DNA of 64,000 nt from Gracilibacillus caseinilyticus (GCF_022919115.1 NZ_CP095072.1:124001-188000); one strand, 5' to 3'; shown: positions 18,658 through 28,134, numbered from the stretch's first letter. Program-made: numbers and translations. The notes: generated by a model not told the origin, from the letters alone.

Positions 18658-19653
18658 CTATTCATCCTCTGTCAATCTTTCAATCCACTTACTATATTTG
18701 TCACCATATTTATCGTAAACAGGTTGTACCGCTTCTCGCCATTCACTTACGTCATCGACTTCAATCAGCTCACTTCCCGCTTCGGTTACTTTTTCTTTTG
18801 AAACTTCTGTTAGCTCATCCCATGCCTCACGCTGCACTTCTATTGATTCCGTCGCGGCTTCTTTAAATATTGCCTGATCTTCTTCACTTAGCTGATCCCA
18901 TGTTTCCTGAGAGGCTAAAAGAACTTCAGGAGCTCCTTGAAATCCATTTACCGTATAATATTTCGCAACATTATAATGACTGGAGGTGTAGTAGCTTGGA
19001 AAGTTATTCTCTGCCCCATCAATCACACCATTTTGCAGAGAAGAATACACTTCCCCATAATCCATTGGCGTCGCTGATGCTCCAAGCGATTCGACAATAT
19101 CTATTGCTAATTCAGAAGATTGTACACGGATCTTTAAACCTTGTAAATCTTCTGGTGACTTAATTGGTCGTACCGTATTATAAAAGCTTCTTTCGCCAGA
19201 ATCATAGAATGCCAGACCAACTAACCTAGTACCTGAAAACGTATTCAAAAGAGTATTTCCTACTTCGCCTGTTAACTGATCCCATTTTTTCTCTTCGTCC
19301 TCAAAAAGAAATGGCATTGCTAACACACCTATTTGATCATTAAATTCCGTTAGTGGGGTTGTATTAGATCGAACAAAATCAATCGCCCCTAACTGTGTAA
19401 GTTCGACGGCTCTCTTCTCATCACCTAACTGACCACCGTGATACACTTTGATTTTATATCTTCCATCCGTTTTTTCCTCGACCAATCTAGCGAACTCCTT
19501 TGCCCCGATAGTGGTTGGATAATCAGCTGGCTGGTTTTCAGCCAAAATCAAGGTGGTTGTTCCATCTGCATTAGCAGAATACTCACTACATCCTGCTAAC
19601 AAAAGAACTGTGACACAAACTATCCAAATTAATGACATCGCTTTCTTTTTCAT
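18658..19653 (-). CDS. dctP: TRAP transporter substrate-binding lipoprotein DctP
   Basis: 331 aa with a lipoprotein signal (hydrophobic run, then LLLAGC with Cys22). DctP features include LAENQPADYPTTIGAKEFARLVEE, YHGGQLGDEKRAVELTQLGAIDFVR, GLKIRVQSS (ligand carboxylate-binding Arg) and VIDGAENNFPSYYTSSHY. It captures an anionic substrate outside the cell. In Firmicutes this subfamily often serves C4-dicarboxylates or uronates; a pectin-derived hexuronate would fit the lyases at 1-6900 but is only inference. Upstream lie a cre-like box and a 28-bp palindrome. Confidence 0.9.
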   Translation of the reverse strand: MKKKAMSLIWIVCVTVLLLAGCSEYSANADGTTTLILAENQPADYPTTIGAKEFARLVEEKTDGRYKIKVYHGGQLGDEKRAVELTQLGAIDFVRSNTTPLTEFNDQIGVLAMPFLFEDEEKKWDQLTGEVGNTLLNTFSGTRLVGLAFYDSGERSFYNTVRPIKSPEDLQGLKIRVQSSELAIDIVESLGASATPMDYGEVYSSLQNGVIDGAENNFPSYYTSSHYNVAKYYTVNGFQGAPEVLLASQETWDQLSEEDQAIFKEAATESIEVQREAWDELTEVSKEKVTEAGSELIEVDDVSEWREAVQPVYDKYGDKYSKWIERLTEDE

Positions 19654-19744
19654 GTAGCTTCACTCCTAAATATGTGTTGAAATCAATCTGTGTAGATAAT
19701 CATTCAAAATCTTAGTAGAAAAGGAACAAAAGAATTAGATTTTT

Positions 19745-19758
19745 TGTAAGCGTTAACT
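19745..19758. promoter_or_regulatory. cre-like box upstream of dctP
   Basis: TGTAAGCGTTAACT matches the CcpA site TGNAANCGNTNNCA except at the last base. It lies about 92 bp upstream of the dctP start, where carbon catabolite repression of the TRAP operon would be expected. Confidence 0.55.
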
Positions 19759-19766
19759 TTTCTAGT

Positions 19767-19794
19767 TTTACAATAACAACGTTGTTATTGTAAA
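19767..19794. promoter_or_regulatory. 28-bp perfect palindrome upstream of dctPQM
   Basis: TTTACAATAACAAC followed directly by its reverse complement: 14-bp arms, no spacer. The AACGTT centre is typical of LacI-family operators, although GntR-type binding cannot be excluded. It is about 115 bp from the dctP start and 9 bp from the cre-like box. No regulator gene adjoins, so the cognate repressor must be encoded elsewhere. Confidence 0.75.
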
Positions 19795-19930
19795 TCTTAA
19801 AATAAAAAGTCATGAAAATCAAGATTAACCTATCTGTTAAGGTGGAAATGGTTTTAAAGTAATAGAGAGAAAACAAAAAGAAGGTTCTTCTGTACCACTA
19901 TACAAAAAACTGGAAATTATATTGCTCATA

Positions 19931-19960
19931 AAACGGGACAGGAGAACTGTTCTCCTGCCC
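19931..19960 (-). terminator. Terminator of the ABC exporter operon
   Basis: GGGCAGGAGAA / TTCTCCTGTCCC-type stem (one bulge, 3-nt loop), then CGTTTTAT on the minus strand. Confidence 0.75.
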
Positions 19961-19967
19961 TACTCTC

Positions 19968-21566
19968 CTATTTTCTCCATAAAACCACATTTGCTACCAC
20001 TAATATTGCAATCAAGATATATGGACCGATTGCGAAGGAGCTTGCTATGAAATGGATGACGCCGAAGAATATCGTTAGACCTAGAAGTGCGAATGATTCT
20101 GCAGCTTGTTTGCTTTCTGCGCCTTTGTATGATTCTGAAAATGGCATGGACTCTTTGAGAAATACACGATAACAAATTCTGCTGTGAATCCCGGTCACCA
20201 ATAGCAGCACAAGCAAAAACGTCCAGATTTTGACCGAGAATATCACAAGAAAAATAGCAGCTAACACAAGATAAACCGGGATAAACAACCTGACCAAAAA
20301 CGCTTTTAACGCTGCACGATGTAATATCGCCTCGTTACTGACCGGTAATGCACGAAAAATCCAGGCGCCTTTCTCATTCGTGGAAAACTTAAGCATCTGA
20401 ACACCTGCAGGAATTAAAATTAAACAAACATACATAGCGAAATACATTTTTCCTTCTCGGATTTCGGCCCAGGAATGTAGTGTCAGGTCATTAATGATAA
20501 AAATAAAAGGAAATACTAAAGCCATTCCGATAGACGGATAGACCTTCAACTTAAAATCTCGTTCATTTCGTAATATTCGTGATGTAAAATCGAAAAAAAT
20601 CCGTTCTTCCTTCCCCCAGACCAACAGCTTCGACCACAGGCGACTCCACCATTCCTTCACTTGTTTATGCTTACCGTTGTTAGATAAGAGCTTCTCCAAA
20701 TTCCGTTCAAAGGTAGGAATCATTTTTATATAAAGAATGATAGCAACGATTGGGACCACTACACCTAATGCAGCAAGTATGATATAGTCTGCATTCCACG
20801 CTCCATGCAAGACAATTTCATAGATGGCACCATACCAGATCGGCGGCATCAATACATGCCACCAGCCGAAATCAAATTGGACATGTAAATCAACAAATTC
20901 AAAGGAGCGCGCTACTACTTGATAGCCGACAATCATTGAAATACTTAACAGAATTTGGATATAATTGATAATATCTTTTAATTTCTCGCCATCAAAAAAA
21001 CGCAAAATCAAAATATAAACAAAAGCTGTCATAATCAAAATCAGCAGATTTACAAAAAACAGGATCACAATACTTAACAAAAAAAAGACAATGCCGTGGT
21101 TCACAAGACCAACAATCATCGGAATAGCCGTAAAAGCAATCGTCAACTGGCACAGGTAAAGAGTAATATGCACTACTTTGGCACTGTTAATCGTTCGGCT
21201 GTCTACCGGCTTGGTATGGAGTATCATATTATCACGGACATCTAACAATACACTCGAAAAATCTGAAATTGTTGACGTCATGATAATAAACATGACAACG
21301 CCGTACAGGATACTCAGCTGGAAAATATATTGATCGCCTATTAAGAAGGCAATTAAGATAAGCCCCATCAAGGCGTAAATACCGAGTGATTTCAGAAACT
21401 GATTGCCCGAATCTGACTTGGAATCATTAAAAATTGTCGGTACCCTTCGCGAATCCATCGTTAATTTCAATTGCAGAATCTTGCGCATCATCGGATAATC
21501 AACATGCATTTGTTCAAAAAAGAAGCGCAGCATATCCAAGATTTTCAGCGATTTAAAATTATCCAT
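19968..21566 (-). CDS. ABC exporter permease (YthQ-like)
   Basis: 532 aa from MDNFKSLK at 21566, after GGTGATCCGA and overlapping the end of the ATPase gene by 8 bp. An in-frame start at 21578 has no good site. It has many hydrophobic segments in two halves, separated by a charged region (~270-330, EERIFFDFTSRILRNERDF). No extracellular binding domain is seen. It pairs with the ATPase just upstream; the arrangement resembles B. subtilis ythP-ythQ. The substrate is unknown. Confidence 0.8.
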   Translation of the reverse strand: MDNFKSLKILDMLRFFFEQMHVDYPMMRKILQLKLTMDSRRVPTIFNDSKSDSGNQFLKSLGIYALMGLILIAFLIGDQYIFQLSILYGVVMFIIMTSTISDFSSVLLDVRDNMILHTKPVDSRTINSAKVVHITLYLCQLTIAFTAIPMIVGLVNHGIVFFLLSIVILFFVNLLILIMTAFVYILILRFFDGEKLKDIINYIQILLSISMIVGYQVVARSFEFVDLHVQFDFGWWHVLMPPIWYGAIYEIVLHGAWNADYIILAALGVVVPIVAIILYIKMIPTFERNLEKLLSNNGKHKQVKEWWSRLWSKLLVWGKEERIFFDFTSRILRNERDFKLKVYPSIGMALVFPFIFIINDLTLHSWAEIREGKMYFAMYVCLILIPAGVQMLKFSTNEKGAWIFRALPVSNEAILHRAALKAFLVRLFIPVYLVLAAIFLVIFSVKIWTFLLVLLLVTGIHSRICYRVFLKESMPFSESYKGAESKQAAESFALLGLTIFFGVIHFIASSFAIGPYILIAILVVANVVLWRK

Positions 21567-22353
21567 TCGGATCACCATTCTTCACGATCTCAACAAAAGA
21601 ATTAGCAATTTCCTGATGGTTATCAAATCCTGTCAGCTGATTGAAGATTTCCTCCAGAGAACCTTCCTGACTTTGCTGCTGTAATTGCTCAAATGTGCCA
21701 TCCGCAACAATTTGCCCATCAGCCAGTAATACAATTCTGTTGCTGATTTTTTCGACGACATCCATAATATGTGAGGAATAAAAAATCGTCTTGCCTTCAC
21801 TGGCTAACTGATCTAAGATTTCCTTCACAATCATCATACTGTTGGCATCAAGCCCACTTAACGGTTCGTCTAAAAACAGTAAATCCGGGTTATGTATAAT
21901 ACTTGCGATAAAAAGAACTTTCTGGCGCATCCCTTTGGAGAAAGAAGAGATCCTTGTATACACCACATTCTCTAATTCAAATAATCGCATTAACGCCATC
22001 GTTTTAGAAGTAATGACATGCTGATCCATCCCATACAATCCACCAATGAAAGACAGATACTCAAGTGGTGTTAAACTATCATAGATCTCACCGTTTTCCG
22101 GGACATATCCAATCCGCTTTTTATAAGCAACACCGTTCTTTTTGATATCTTCACCAAATATTTCAATGTCTCCTTCAAAACTGGAAATTAAGCCTAACAT
22201 CATTTTTACTGTGGTACTTTTTCCTGCACCATTCGGTCCGATATAACCTATAATTTGTCCTTGATAGACATCGAGATTAATAGCTTCCAACACTCGGGTA
22301 CTGCCATATGATTTCGATACATTTTTTAATGATAAAATGACTTCTTCTTCCAT
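21559..22353 (-). CDS. ABC transporter ATP-binding protein (YthP-like)
   Basis: 264 aa from an ATG at 22353, 7 nt after GGAGG. Walker A GYIGPNGAGKST, signature SSFSKGMRQKV, Walker B DLLFLDEPLSGLD and H-loop YSSH are all intact, so this is an active ATPase of the ABC-2 exporter class. It is the first gene of a two-gene operon with the overlapping permease and divergent from the helicase gene. Confidence 0.88.
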   Translation of the reverse strand: MEEEVILSLKNVSKSYGSTRVLEAINLDVYQGQIIGYIGPNGAGKSTTVKMMLGLISSFEGDIEIFGEDIKKNGVAYKKRIGYVPENGEIYDSLTPLEYLSFIGGLYGMDQHVITSKTMALMRLFELENVVYTRISSFSKGMRQKVLFIASIIHNPDLLFLDEPLSGLDANSMMIVKEILDQLASEGKTIFYSSHIMDVVEKISNRIVLLADGQIVADGTFEQLQQQSQEGSLEEIFNQLTGFDNHQEIANSFVEIVKNGDPNG

Positions 22354-22476
22354 TTTCACACCTCCACCGATATCTTAACATATATTTCCTCCAACTGTTG
22401 TTTCTTTAGTGTCAAAAATAAGGAAAAATGTGTATAATTATCTATATAATCCATACATGAACGGAGCGTTTTTTAC

Positions 22477-25128
22477 ATGAATCATTTTCCTCAAGGAATT
22501 GCGTTTTGCTTCCCGTGGCGCAGTTATCAACATGATGTATTGGAACAGTTAGACCATCATCTGGAGAACCGGCATTTGCATCTGGTAGCCCCGCCTGGTT
22601 CAGGGAAAACGGTATTAGGGTTAGAAGTGATAAAAAGATTGGAAAAGGCAACACTTATTATCGCTCCAACACTTGCAATCCGTAATCAGTGGGCAGATCG
22701 TTTTACCGAGCTTTTTTTGCAACAGGAGGAGCAGCCGGACTGGATATCAACTGATATTAAGAGGCCAGCATTTGTGACAATAACAACTTATCAAGGATTG
22801 TATGCGTTATTTCATGATTCATTACAAGCGCAGGAAACAGAGCTGGATGATTTAGAAGAAGAAGAGATTCCTCTCGAAAATGAAGCCAAACATGCTGCTA
22901 TCGAGCGACTTCTTCAACAAAACTTCCAAACGCTGGTATTAGATGAAGCCCACCATTTGCGAACGAATTGGTGGAAAACAACGATGCACCTCAGAAATCA
23001 GTTAGATGATCCGACACTCATCGCCTTAACAGCGACCCCGCCTTATGATGTGGGAAAATCAGAATGGGATAAATATATCGAATTGTGCGGACCGATTGAT
23101 GAAGAAATCGAAGTAGACGCGCTCGTTAAAGAAGGAGATTTATGTCCCCATCAAGATTATGTCTGGATGTCGTCCATGACAGCAAAAGAAAAAGAACCGA
23201 TTGATACGTTTCATGGTGAAGCAGAGACAATAAGAACCGGTTTATTGGATAATGCAACATTACGGCAAGCCATCGAGAATCATCCATGGATACTATCAGA
23301 GGAATATATTGAGGAAAAACTAGCAAACTATCCATATTTTATAAGTATGATTATATATTTGAAAGAAGTTGATAGTCTCGCTTGGAAGAAGCCTTTTGAA
23401 ATGTTGAATGAAAAAGCAGCTGATCTCCCCTCGTTTGACCTGGAATGGGCGGAGGAGTTATTAACCTTTTTGTTATACCACGATAAGCATATCGATCCGA
23501 AAGAAGAGCCGTTAATGACAATCAAAAAGCATTTATCATCGATCAAAGCAATCGAACATCGCAAAGTGAAACTAATGGCGACAAGATCGATAGAAAGAAC
23601 TTTATTACATAGTGCTTCGAAGCTGGACAGTATTACGGAAATAGTACAATTAGAGAAAAACGCGCAAAAAGAGTCACTTCGATTAGTCGTATTAGCTGAT
23701 TTTATTTATAAAGAAGACCTTGGCGAAGATAAACCATTGATTCGTTTAGGTGTGGTCCCTATCTTTGAAAAGCTGCGCAGAAACGTATCTGATCAATGTC
23801 GTATCGGTGTACTAACTGGTTCTGTTGTGATTGTACCTAAAAAGGTGCTCTCATTACTTGAGGAATATCAGTTGCGATTTTCTGCACAGATACTTGAACA
23901 TGATGATCATTATGCAACGATTACATGGAAAGGTGCATCGAGACAGGAAATGGTGAAAAGTCATCACTAACATTTTTGCAAGTGGGGAGATTGATGTGTT
24001 AGTCGGGACAACAGCATTGCTAGGAGAAGGCTGGGATGCTCCGAGCGTTAATACGTTAATCCTTGCTTCCTATGTGGGAAGTTTTATGCTGACCAATCAA
24101 ATGCGTGGCCGTGCAATCAGAGCAGAACGTGGCAATGCAGATAAAGTAGCGAATGTCTGGCACTTAGTCTGTGTCGATCCGCATATGTATGGCGGTGGTT
24201 ATGATTATCAGTCTTTAAGCAGAAGGTTTCAGTCCTTAAATGGGGTCGATGCAGAGCTTGCAATTATTCAAACGGGCATGAAGCGCTTGCGAATTGCGAA
24301 GCCGCCATTTAATAAACAGGGGATCAACGAAACCAATCGTATCATGTCAACTCGTGCAAAGGATCGTATTCGACTTTTTGAAAGGTGGCAGGAAGCCGTC
24401 CAAAAAGGGGAAAAGAAAAGAGAAGAAGTGGAAATAAGTGCAAACCAACTGCCACGTATTTTTGAGTATCGAAACACCATGAAATCGCTATTCATCATGA
24501 CGATCACTACTATTTTAAGTATTCTTTATTCCATCGGTGAAAATAGCTACCATCTTCATTCATGGAAGGAACTAATGGTAGCACTGATCATGGGTCTTCT
24601 AATCGGAATCGTACTATCCAGCCCATATTGGTGGCGGGCATTACGGATTCTCTTATTCAATTCCACACTTGAAGCAAGGATGAAGCATGTCGCTGAAACG
24701 CTCTATCAAACCTTAAACGAGATCGGAATCATCCATACGCCGATGAAACAGAACAAAATCATTATTCATAAAGAGGACTCGGGCGGTCTGTCCGGCTATT
24801 TAGAACACAGTACGACTCAGGAACAAAAGCTATTTATCGAAGCGTTGGCACAACTGTTGGACCCTATTGAGAATCCGAGATATATTCTCCACCGACAGTC
24901 AGGAAAATGCTTATGGATTCGACATGATTACCACGCCATCCCTGATGGAATTGGACGAAAGAAAGAACACGTAGAAGTCTTTTTGAGAAATTGGAAAAAA
25001 AATTAGGAAAAGCAGCATACATCTATACGAGAACACCAGAAGGAAGACAGTTATTATTAAAAGCCAGATACCGTGCCATGTCCAATAAATTCGTCACCAA
25101 ATCAGAACGGCGCAGTGTTTGGAAGTAG
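22477..25128 (+). pseudogene. SF2 (DEAD/DEAH-type) helicase with membrane-spanning extension, two frameshifts
   Basis: Three frames together encode one protein of about 883 aa. Frame 1 (22477-23958) carries Walker A APPGSGKT, motif II LVLDEAHH and motif III ALTATP. It breaks in the AAAA run at 23956-23959: removing one A gives MVK-VITNIFASGEIDVLVGTT. Frame 2 runs to 25006 and contains motif V (TTALLGEGWDAP) and motif VI (QMRGRAIR). It breaks again in an eight-A run at ~24993-25000: one more A gives KKLGKAAYIYTRTPEGRQ, running on to the stop at 25126-25128. Between motif VI and the C-terminus lie two membrane helices (about 24487-24640), which is odd for a helicase. The indels may be real decay or homopolymer sequencing errors. 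Confidence 0.8.
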
Positions 25129-25257
25129 AATGGGGGCTCACTCCATTCATACAAGTATTCCTGGTTTCAATTTGTCATTGTTAATGTGGAAGACCATATA
25201 TGGATTATGTTACGTTTATAATAGTAGAAAAAACATTTAGTCATCTCACGATATAAA

Positions 25258-25412
25258 CCTCTTAAGAGGATGTTCAAAACGCCCGGAAAAAATCGCTTTG
25301 ATTCTGCGTGTATGGATAAGCATACATTCTGGTGCTCGAAGCTGCGCCTTGCATTTCTTTGCGATTTTTGCCCTCCTTTTAGAACATGCTCGATAAGCAT
25401 CACGTGCTATAA
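25258..25412. repeat. Imperfect 150-bp palindromic intergenic element
   Basis: The left arm (GAGGATGTTCAAAACGCCCGG, then AAAAAATCGCTTTG) resembles the reverse complement of the right arm (CTTTGCGATTTTTGCCCTCC, then TTTTAGAACATGCTC). The middle is TGGTGCTCGAAGCTGCGCC. No gene is present. It looks like an interspersed hairpin element, but no second copy exists in this window. Confidence 0.55.
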
Positions 25413-25453
25413 GGATAATAGAATATGTTTAACCGAATAGGAGTTTTCAATAA

Positions 25454-26395
25454 ATGGTATATTTTAAAATTGACAATGATCATTCAACGAGTGAATTGCT
25501 TCCGTCTTTTTCGCTCACTGTGGAGGAAACATCTACTACGTCTCTTTACTGTGATGCAGACATTCAAGGCGAATTACTAAATTTTTTACAAAAACATAAT
25601 CACATCCGTGTTTTTGACCAAAAGGATGGATTGTATCAGCGATTGACAGTGGAAGACAATATCGCTTTTTTCCACAAATGGTTCCGTTGTTCTGTACCAC
25701 TTCCTGAGATCCTTGTCTTATTTGAGCTGCACACCTGTGTTAAAACACCTTTACATAAATGTTCAGTATCTGAGGTTCGCCGTGTCCATTTTGCCAAATA
25801 TTTTATGAGCGGGAGCAGTCCCATGATTTTTAGAGAGCCTATTTACCATATTGATATCCGCTCCATCAATACATTTATAAAAATGCTGCAAAAAATAAAG
25901 GAAAGTCATATCCCTGTAATCGTTTTAGTCTCTAACATGGAACATGCCTTATTGCTCGGTGATGTAGCATACAAATTACAAAACAAAGGATTGCAACAAA
26001 TAGAAGTAGAGGATCAAGACAGTGATACATCTTCAATTGAATCGGAAAGCACGTCCATCAACTTGTTGAAGATCCCTGCAAAAGTAGACGATAAAATCAT
26101 TCTTTTCGACCCACCAGAGATCGATTATATCGAAAGTCAGGATGGCAAAGCAGTGATTTTTATTAATGAAACATCGTATACCATGGATTCCACGCTTACC
26201 AAAATGGAAAAGAAATTAGAACTGTACGGTTTTTATCGCTGTCATCGATCCTACATCGTTAACTTGCAAAAAGTGCGCGAAATTATTACGTGGTCTAAAA
26301 ATACCTATTCATTAAGAATTGATAATAATGTACAGTCCACCATTCCACTGTCACGAACCAAAATTCAGGACATTCAGGAGAAATTCACCCTCTAA
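25454..26395 (+). CDS. LytTR-type regulator fused to a catalytically dead ABC-ATPase domain
   Basis: 313 aa. Residues ~215-311 are a LytTR DNA-binding domain (IDYIESQDGKAVIFINE ... FYRCHRSYIVNLQKVREI). Residues 1-185 follow the ABC-ATPase layout of the next gene: YQRLTVEDNIAFF aligns with YERLTVYDNLKLF; CSVSEVRRVHFAK takes the signature place; PMIFREPIYHID takes Walker B, with Arg127 for Asp; LVSNMEHA takes the H-loop, with Ser160 for His; ending VAYKLQNKG. The Walker A region has no GxxGxGKT. It has AGGAG 10 nt before the ATG and no signal or membrane segment. It precedes an ABC transporter and very likely regulates it, with the dead domain perhaps sensing or mimicking the real ATPase. Confidence 0.82.
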   Translation: MVYFKIDNDHSTSELLPSFSLTVEETSTTSLYCDADIQGELLNFLQKHNHIRVFDQKDGLYQRLTVEDNIAFFHKWFRCSVPLPEILVLFELHTCVKTPLHKCSVSEVRRVHFAKYFMSGSSPMIFREPIYHIDIRSINTFIKMLQKIKESHIPVIVLVSNMEHALLLGDVAYKLQNKGLQQIEVEDQDSDTSSIESESTSINLLKIPAKVDDKIILFDPPEIDYIESQDGKAVIFINETSYTMDSTLTKMEKKLELYGFYRCHRSYIVNLQKVREIITWSKNTYSLRIDNNVQSTIPLSRTKIQDIQEKFTL

Positions 26396-26403
26396 TTGGT
26401 ACT

Positions 26404-26533
26404 GTTCAGCATTAATAATCGAATAGGAAGGATTATTTGACCAACATTTCACCTGTTTTCGGATACAGTTCAGCTTATCTCCAGTACATTCCGTACGAAT
26501 TCGGCTGAACACCTCCTTGCATCAAGCTACAAT
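26404..26533 (+). promoter_or_regulatory. Repeated GTTCAGC motifs and -10 box before the ABC transporter
   Basis: GTTCAGC occurs at 26404-26410 and 26468-26474 and inverted (GCTGAAC) at 26504-26510. A -10 box TACAAT lies at 26528-26533. A 17-bp spacing puts the -35 hexamer (CTGAAC, poor) on the third motif, as at an activator-dependent promoter. These are candidate sites for the LytTR protein. Confidence 0.5.
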
Positions 26534-26562
26534 GAAGGTACCACATCAAAGGAGGTATTCGA

Positions 26563-27411
26563 TTGGAACATGCAATTGAAGTAAAAAACGTACGAAAGGT
26601 ATTTGATCAAGTCATCGCTATTGATCATATTCATTTTCATCTGAACAGAGGAGAAATTTTTGGCTTACTCGGTCCAAGTGGATCAGGAAAAACCACAACC
26701 GTTAAAATGTTAACAGGAGAAATGAAACAGACACAAGGTGAAATTAACGTATTAGGAATAAACGCTAAACAATTTCGAACACCCGCGTTCAAATCCATGA
26801 TTGGCATTCTCTCCGATAATAGTGCGCTCTATGAACGACTCACGGTTTATGACAACTTGAAATTATTTTGTAAATTATACAATACGCCGCTTACAGCTAT
26901 TGATACGATTCTTAAGGAAGTTAATTTGGAAGGCGAACAGTCCAAAACGGTCTCCAAATTATCCAAAGGGATGAAGCAACGGGTTTTACTTGCGAAGGCC
27001 CTGATTCATAAGCCTGATTTAGTATTTCTTGATGAACCAACCTCTGCCTTGGATCCTGGAAACATTGCGCAAATTCACCGCGGACTGCGTAAGCTAAATG
27101 AAGCGGGTACGACGATTTTCCTAACTACCCATAACATGGAAGAAGCAACCACATTATGTGACAGGGTCGCTTTCTTAGATGGAGGAAAAATACAAGAACT
27201 TGACACTCCAGAGGCACTTCGTTACAAATATTCCACCCATGCCTTTCATGTCGAGACATTTGATGGGCGACGCTTGGTCTTTGAGAACGAACCAAATAGT
27301 GCCGAACAGATGAAAGAACTGATTGCAAATGGAGAAGTGAAAACAATGCATACGGATAATCCTACGCTTGGCGATATCTTTCTTGAAGTAACCGGAAAGG
27401 AGTTGGTTTGA
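26563..27411 (+). CDS. ABC transporter ATP-binding protein
   Basis: 282 aa starting with TTG, 7 nt after AAAGGAGG. Complete active-site set: GPSGSGKTT (37-45), KLSKGMKQRV, LVFLDEPTSALDP and TTHNMEEA. The length and C-terminal extension are typical of ABC-2 exporters of the drug/peptide-resistance kind. The gene overlaps the permease start by 1 bp (TGATG). It lies downstream of the LytTR/pseudo-ABC regulator. Confidence 0.9.
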   Translation: MEHAIEVKNVRKVFDQVIAIDHIHFHLNRGEIFGLLGPSGSGKTTTVKMLTGEMKQTQGEINVLGINAKQFRTPAFKSMIGILSDNSALYERLTVYDNLKLFCKLYNTPLTAIDTILKEVNLEGEQSKTVSKLSKGMKQRVLLAKALIHKPDLVFLDEPTSALDPGNIAQIHRGLRKLNEAGTTIFLTTHNMEEATTLCDRVAFLDGGKIQELDTPEALRYKYSTHAFHVETFDGRRLVFENEPNSAEQMKELIANGEVKTMHTDNPTLGDIFLEVTGKELV

Positions 27412-28109
27412 TGAATGTTCAACGTATTAGTGCCATTTTTGAAAAAGACAGTAAAGATTTTATAAAAAACATAACCTTACTGATGATGCCTTTCATCTCG
27501 ATTGTATTAGCGCTACTTTATGACCGAATCGGAGACAGTGAAGCGCAAATGCCAATGCTTATGATCTATATTATTGTAGGAGTAACCTTTTCGACGGTTA
27601 CCTCTGTTACGATTATGACAATGATGGCAGAGGAAAATGAAAAGAAAACCTTAAGAGGATTGATCTTATCACCCGCCACATTTGTAGACATCATTGTCGG
27701 CAAAAGTCTAGTTACCAGCATCATTACATTTATTACGTTGGTTGTTTCGTTGCTCATTATCGGCATTGATCCCATACTAGACATTAGACCGATCATAAGC
27801 CTGGTTCTATTGTTTTTGTTCTTTCTCATGCTTGGCATAGGTATCGGCCTTTTTGCAAAATCGATGGCTTCTACATCTGCTTACGGCATGCCTGTTATGT
27901 TTCTTTTCGGTTTCACCCCTATGTTCTCTATCATTGGGTTAAGCGAGGATAATATTATAATGAAAATTCTTGAGCTGTTCCCTATCATGCAGGCAATCGA
28001 AATCCATAATACTTCGTCTTGGCTGCCTTTAGGGGTTTCCAGTATATGGGTTGTGGCTGCTGCGATCTTTATGTACGTATGCTTTAGAAAAACTGTGACG
28101 GATGAGTAA
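27411..28109 (+). CDS. ABC-2 type transporter permease
   Basis: 232 aa from the ATG at 27411, overlapping the ATPase stop. About six membrane segments with the ABC-2 pattern, including EENEKKTLRGLILSPATFVDIIVGK between TM2 and TM3. It forms an exporter with the preceding ATPase. The substrate is unknown; similar units act in bacteriocin or antibiotic immunity. A strong terminator follows. Confidence 0.85.
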   Translation: MNVQRISAIFEKDSKDFIKNITLLMMPFISIVLALLYDRIGDSEAQMPMLMIYIIVGVTFSTVTSVTIMTMMAEENEKKTLRGLILSPATFVDIIVGKSLVTSIITFITLVVSLLIIGIDPILDIRPIISLVLLFLFFLMLGIGIGLFAKSMASTSAYGMPVMFLFGFTPMFSIIGLSEDNIIMKILELFPIMQAIEIHNTSSWLPLGVSSIWVVAAAIFMYVCFRKTVTDE

Positions 28110-28134
28110 GTTATAGCCAATAGTTGGGTGCTGG

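Noticed and set aside
23950..23965. Programmed ribosomal frameshift in the helicase gene
   Set aside because: AAAA is not a slippery heptamer, no stimulatory structure or internal Shine-Dalgarno stands out, and a second independent break occurs 1 kb downstream.
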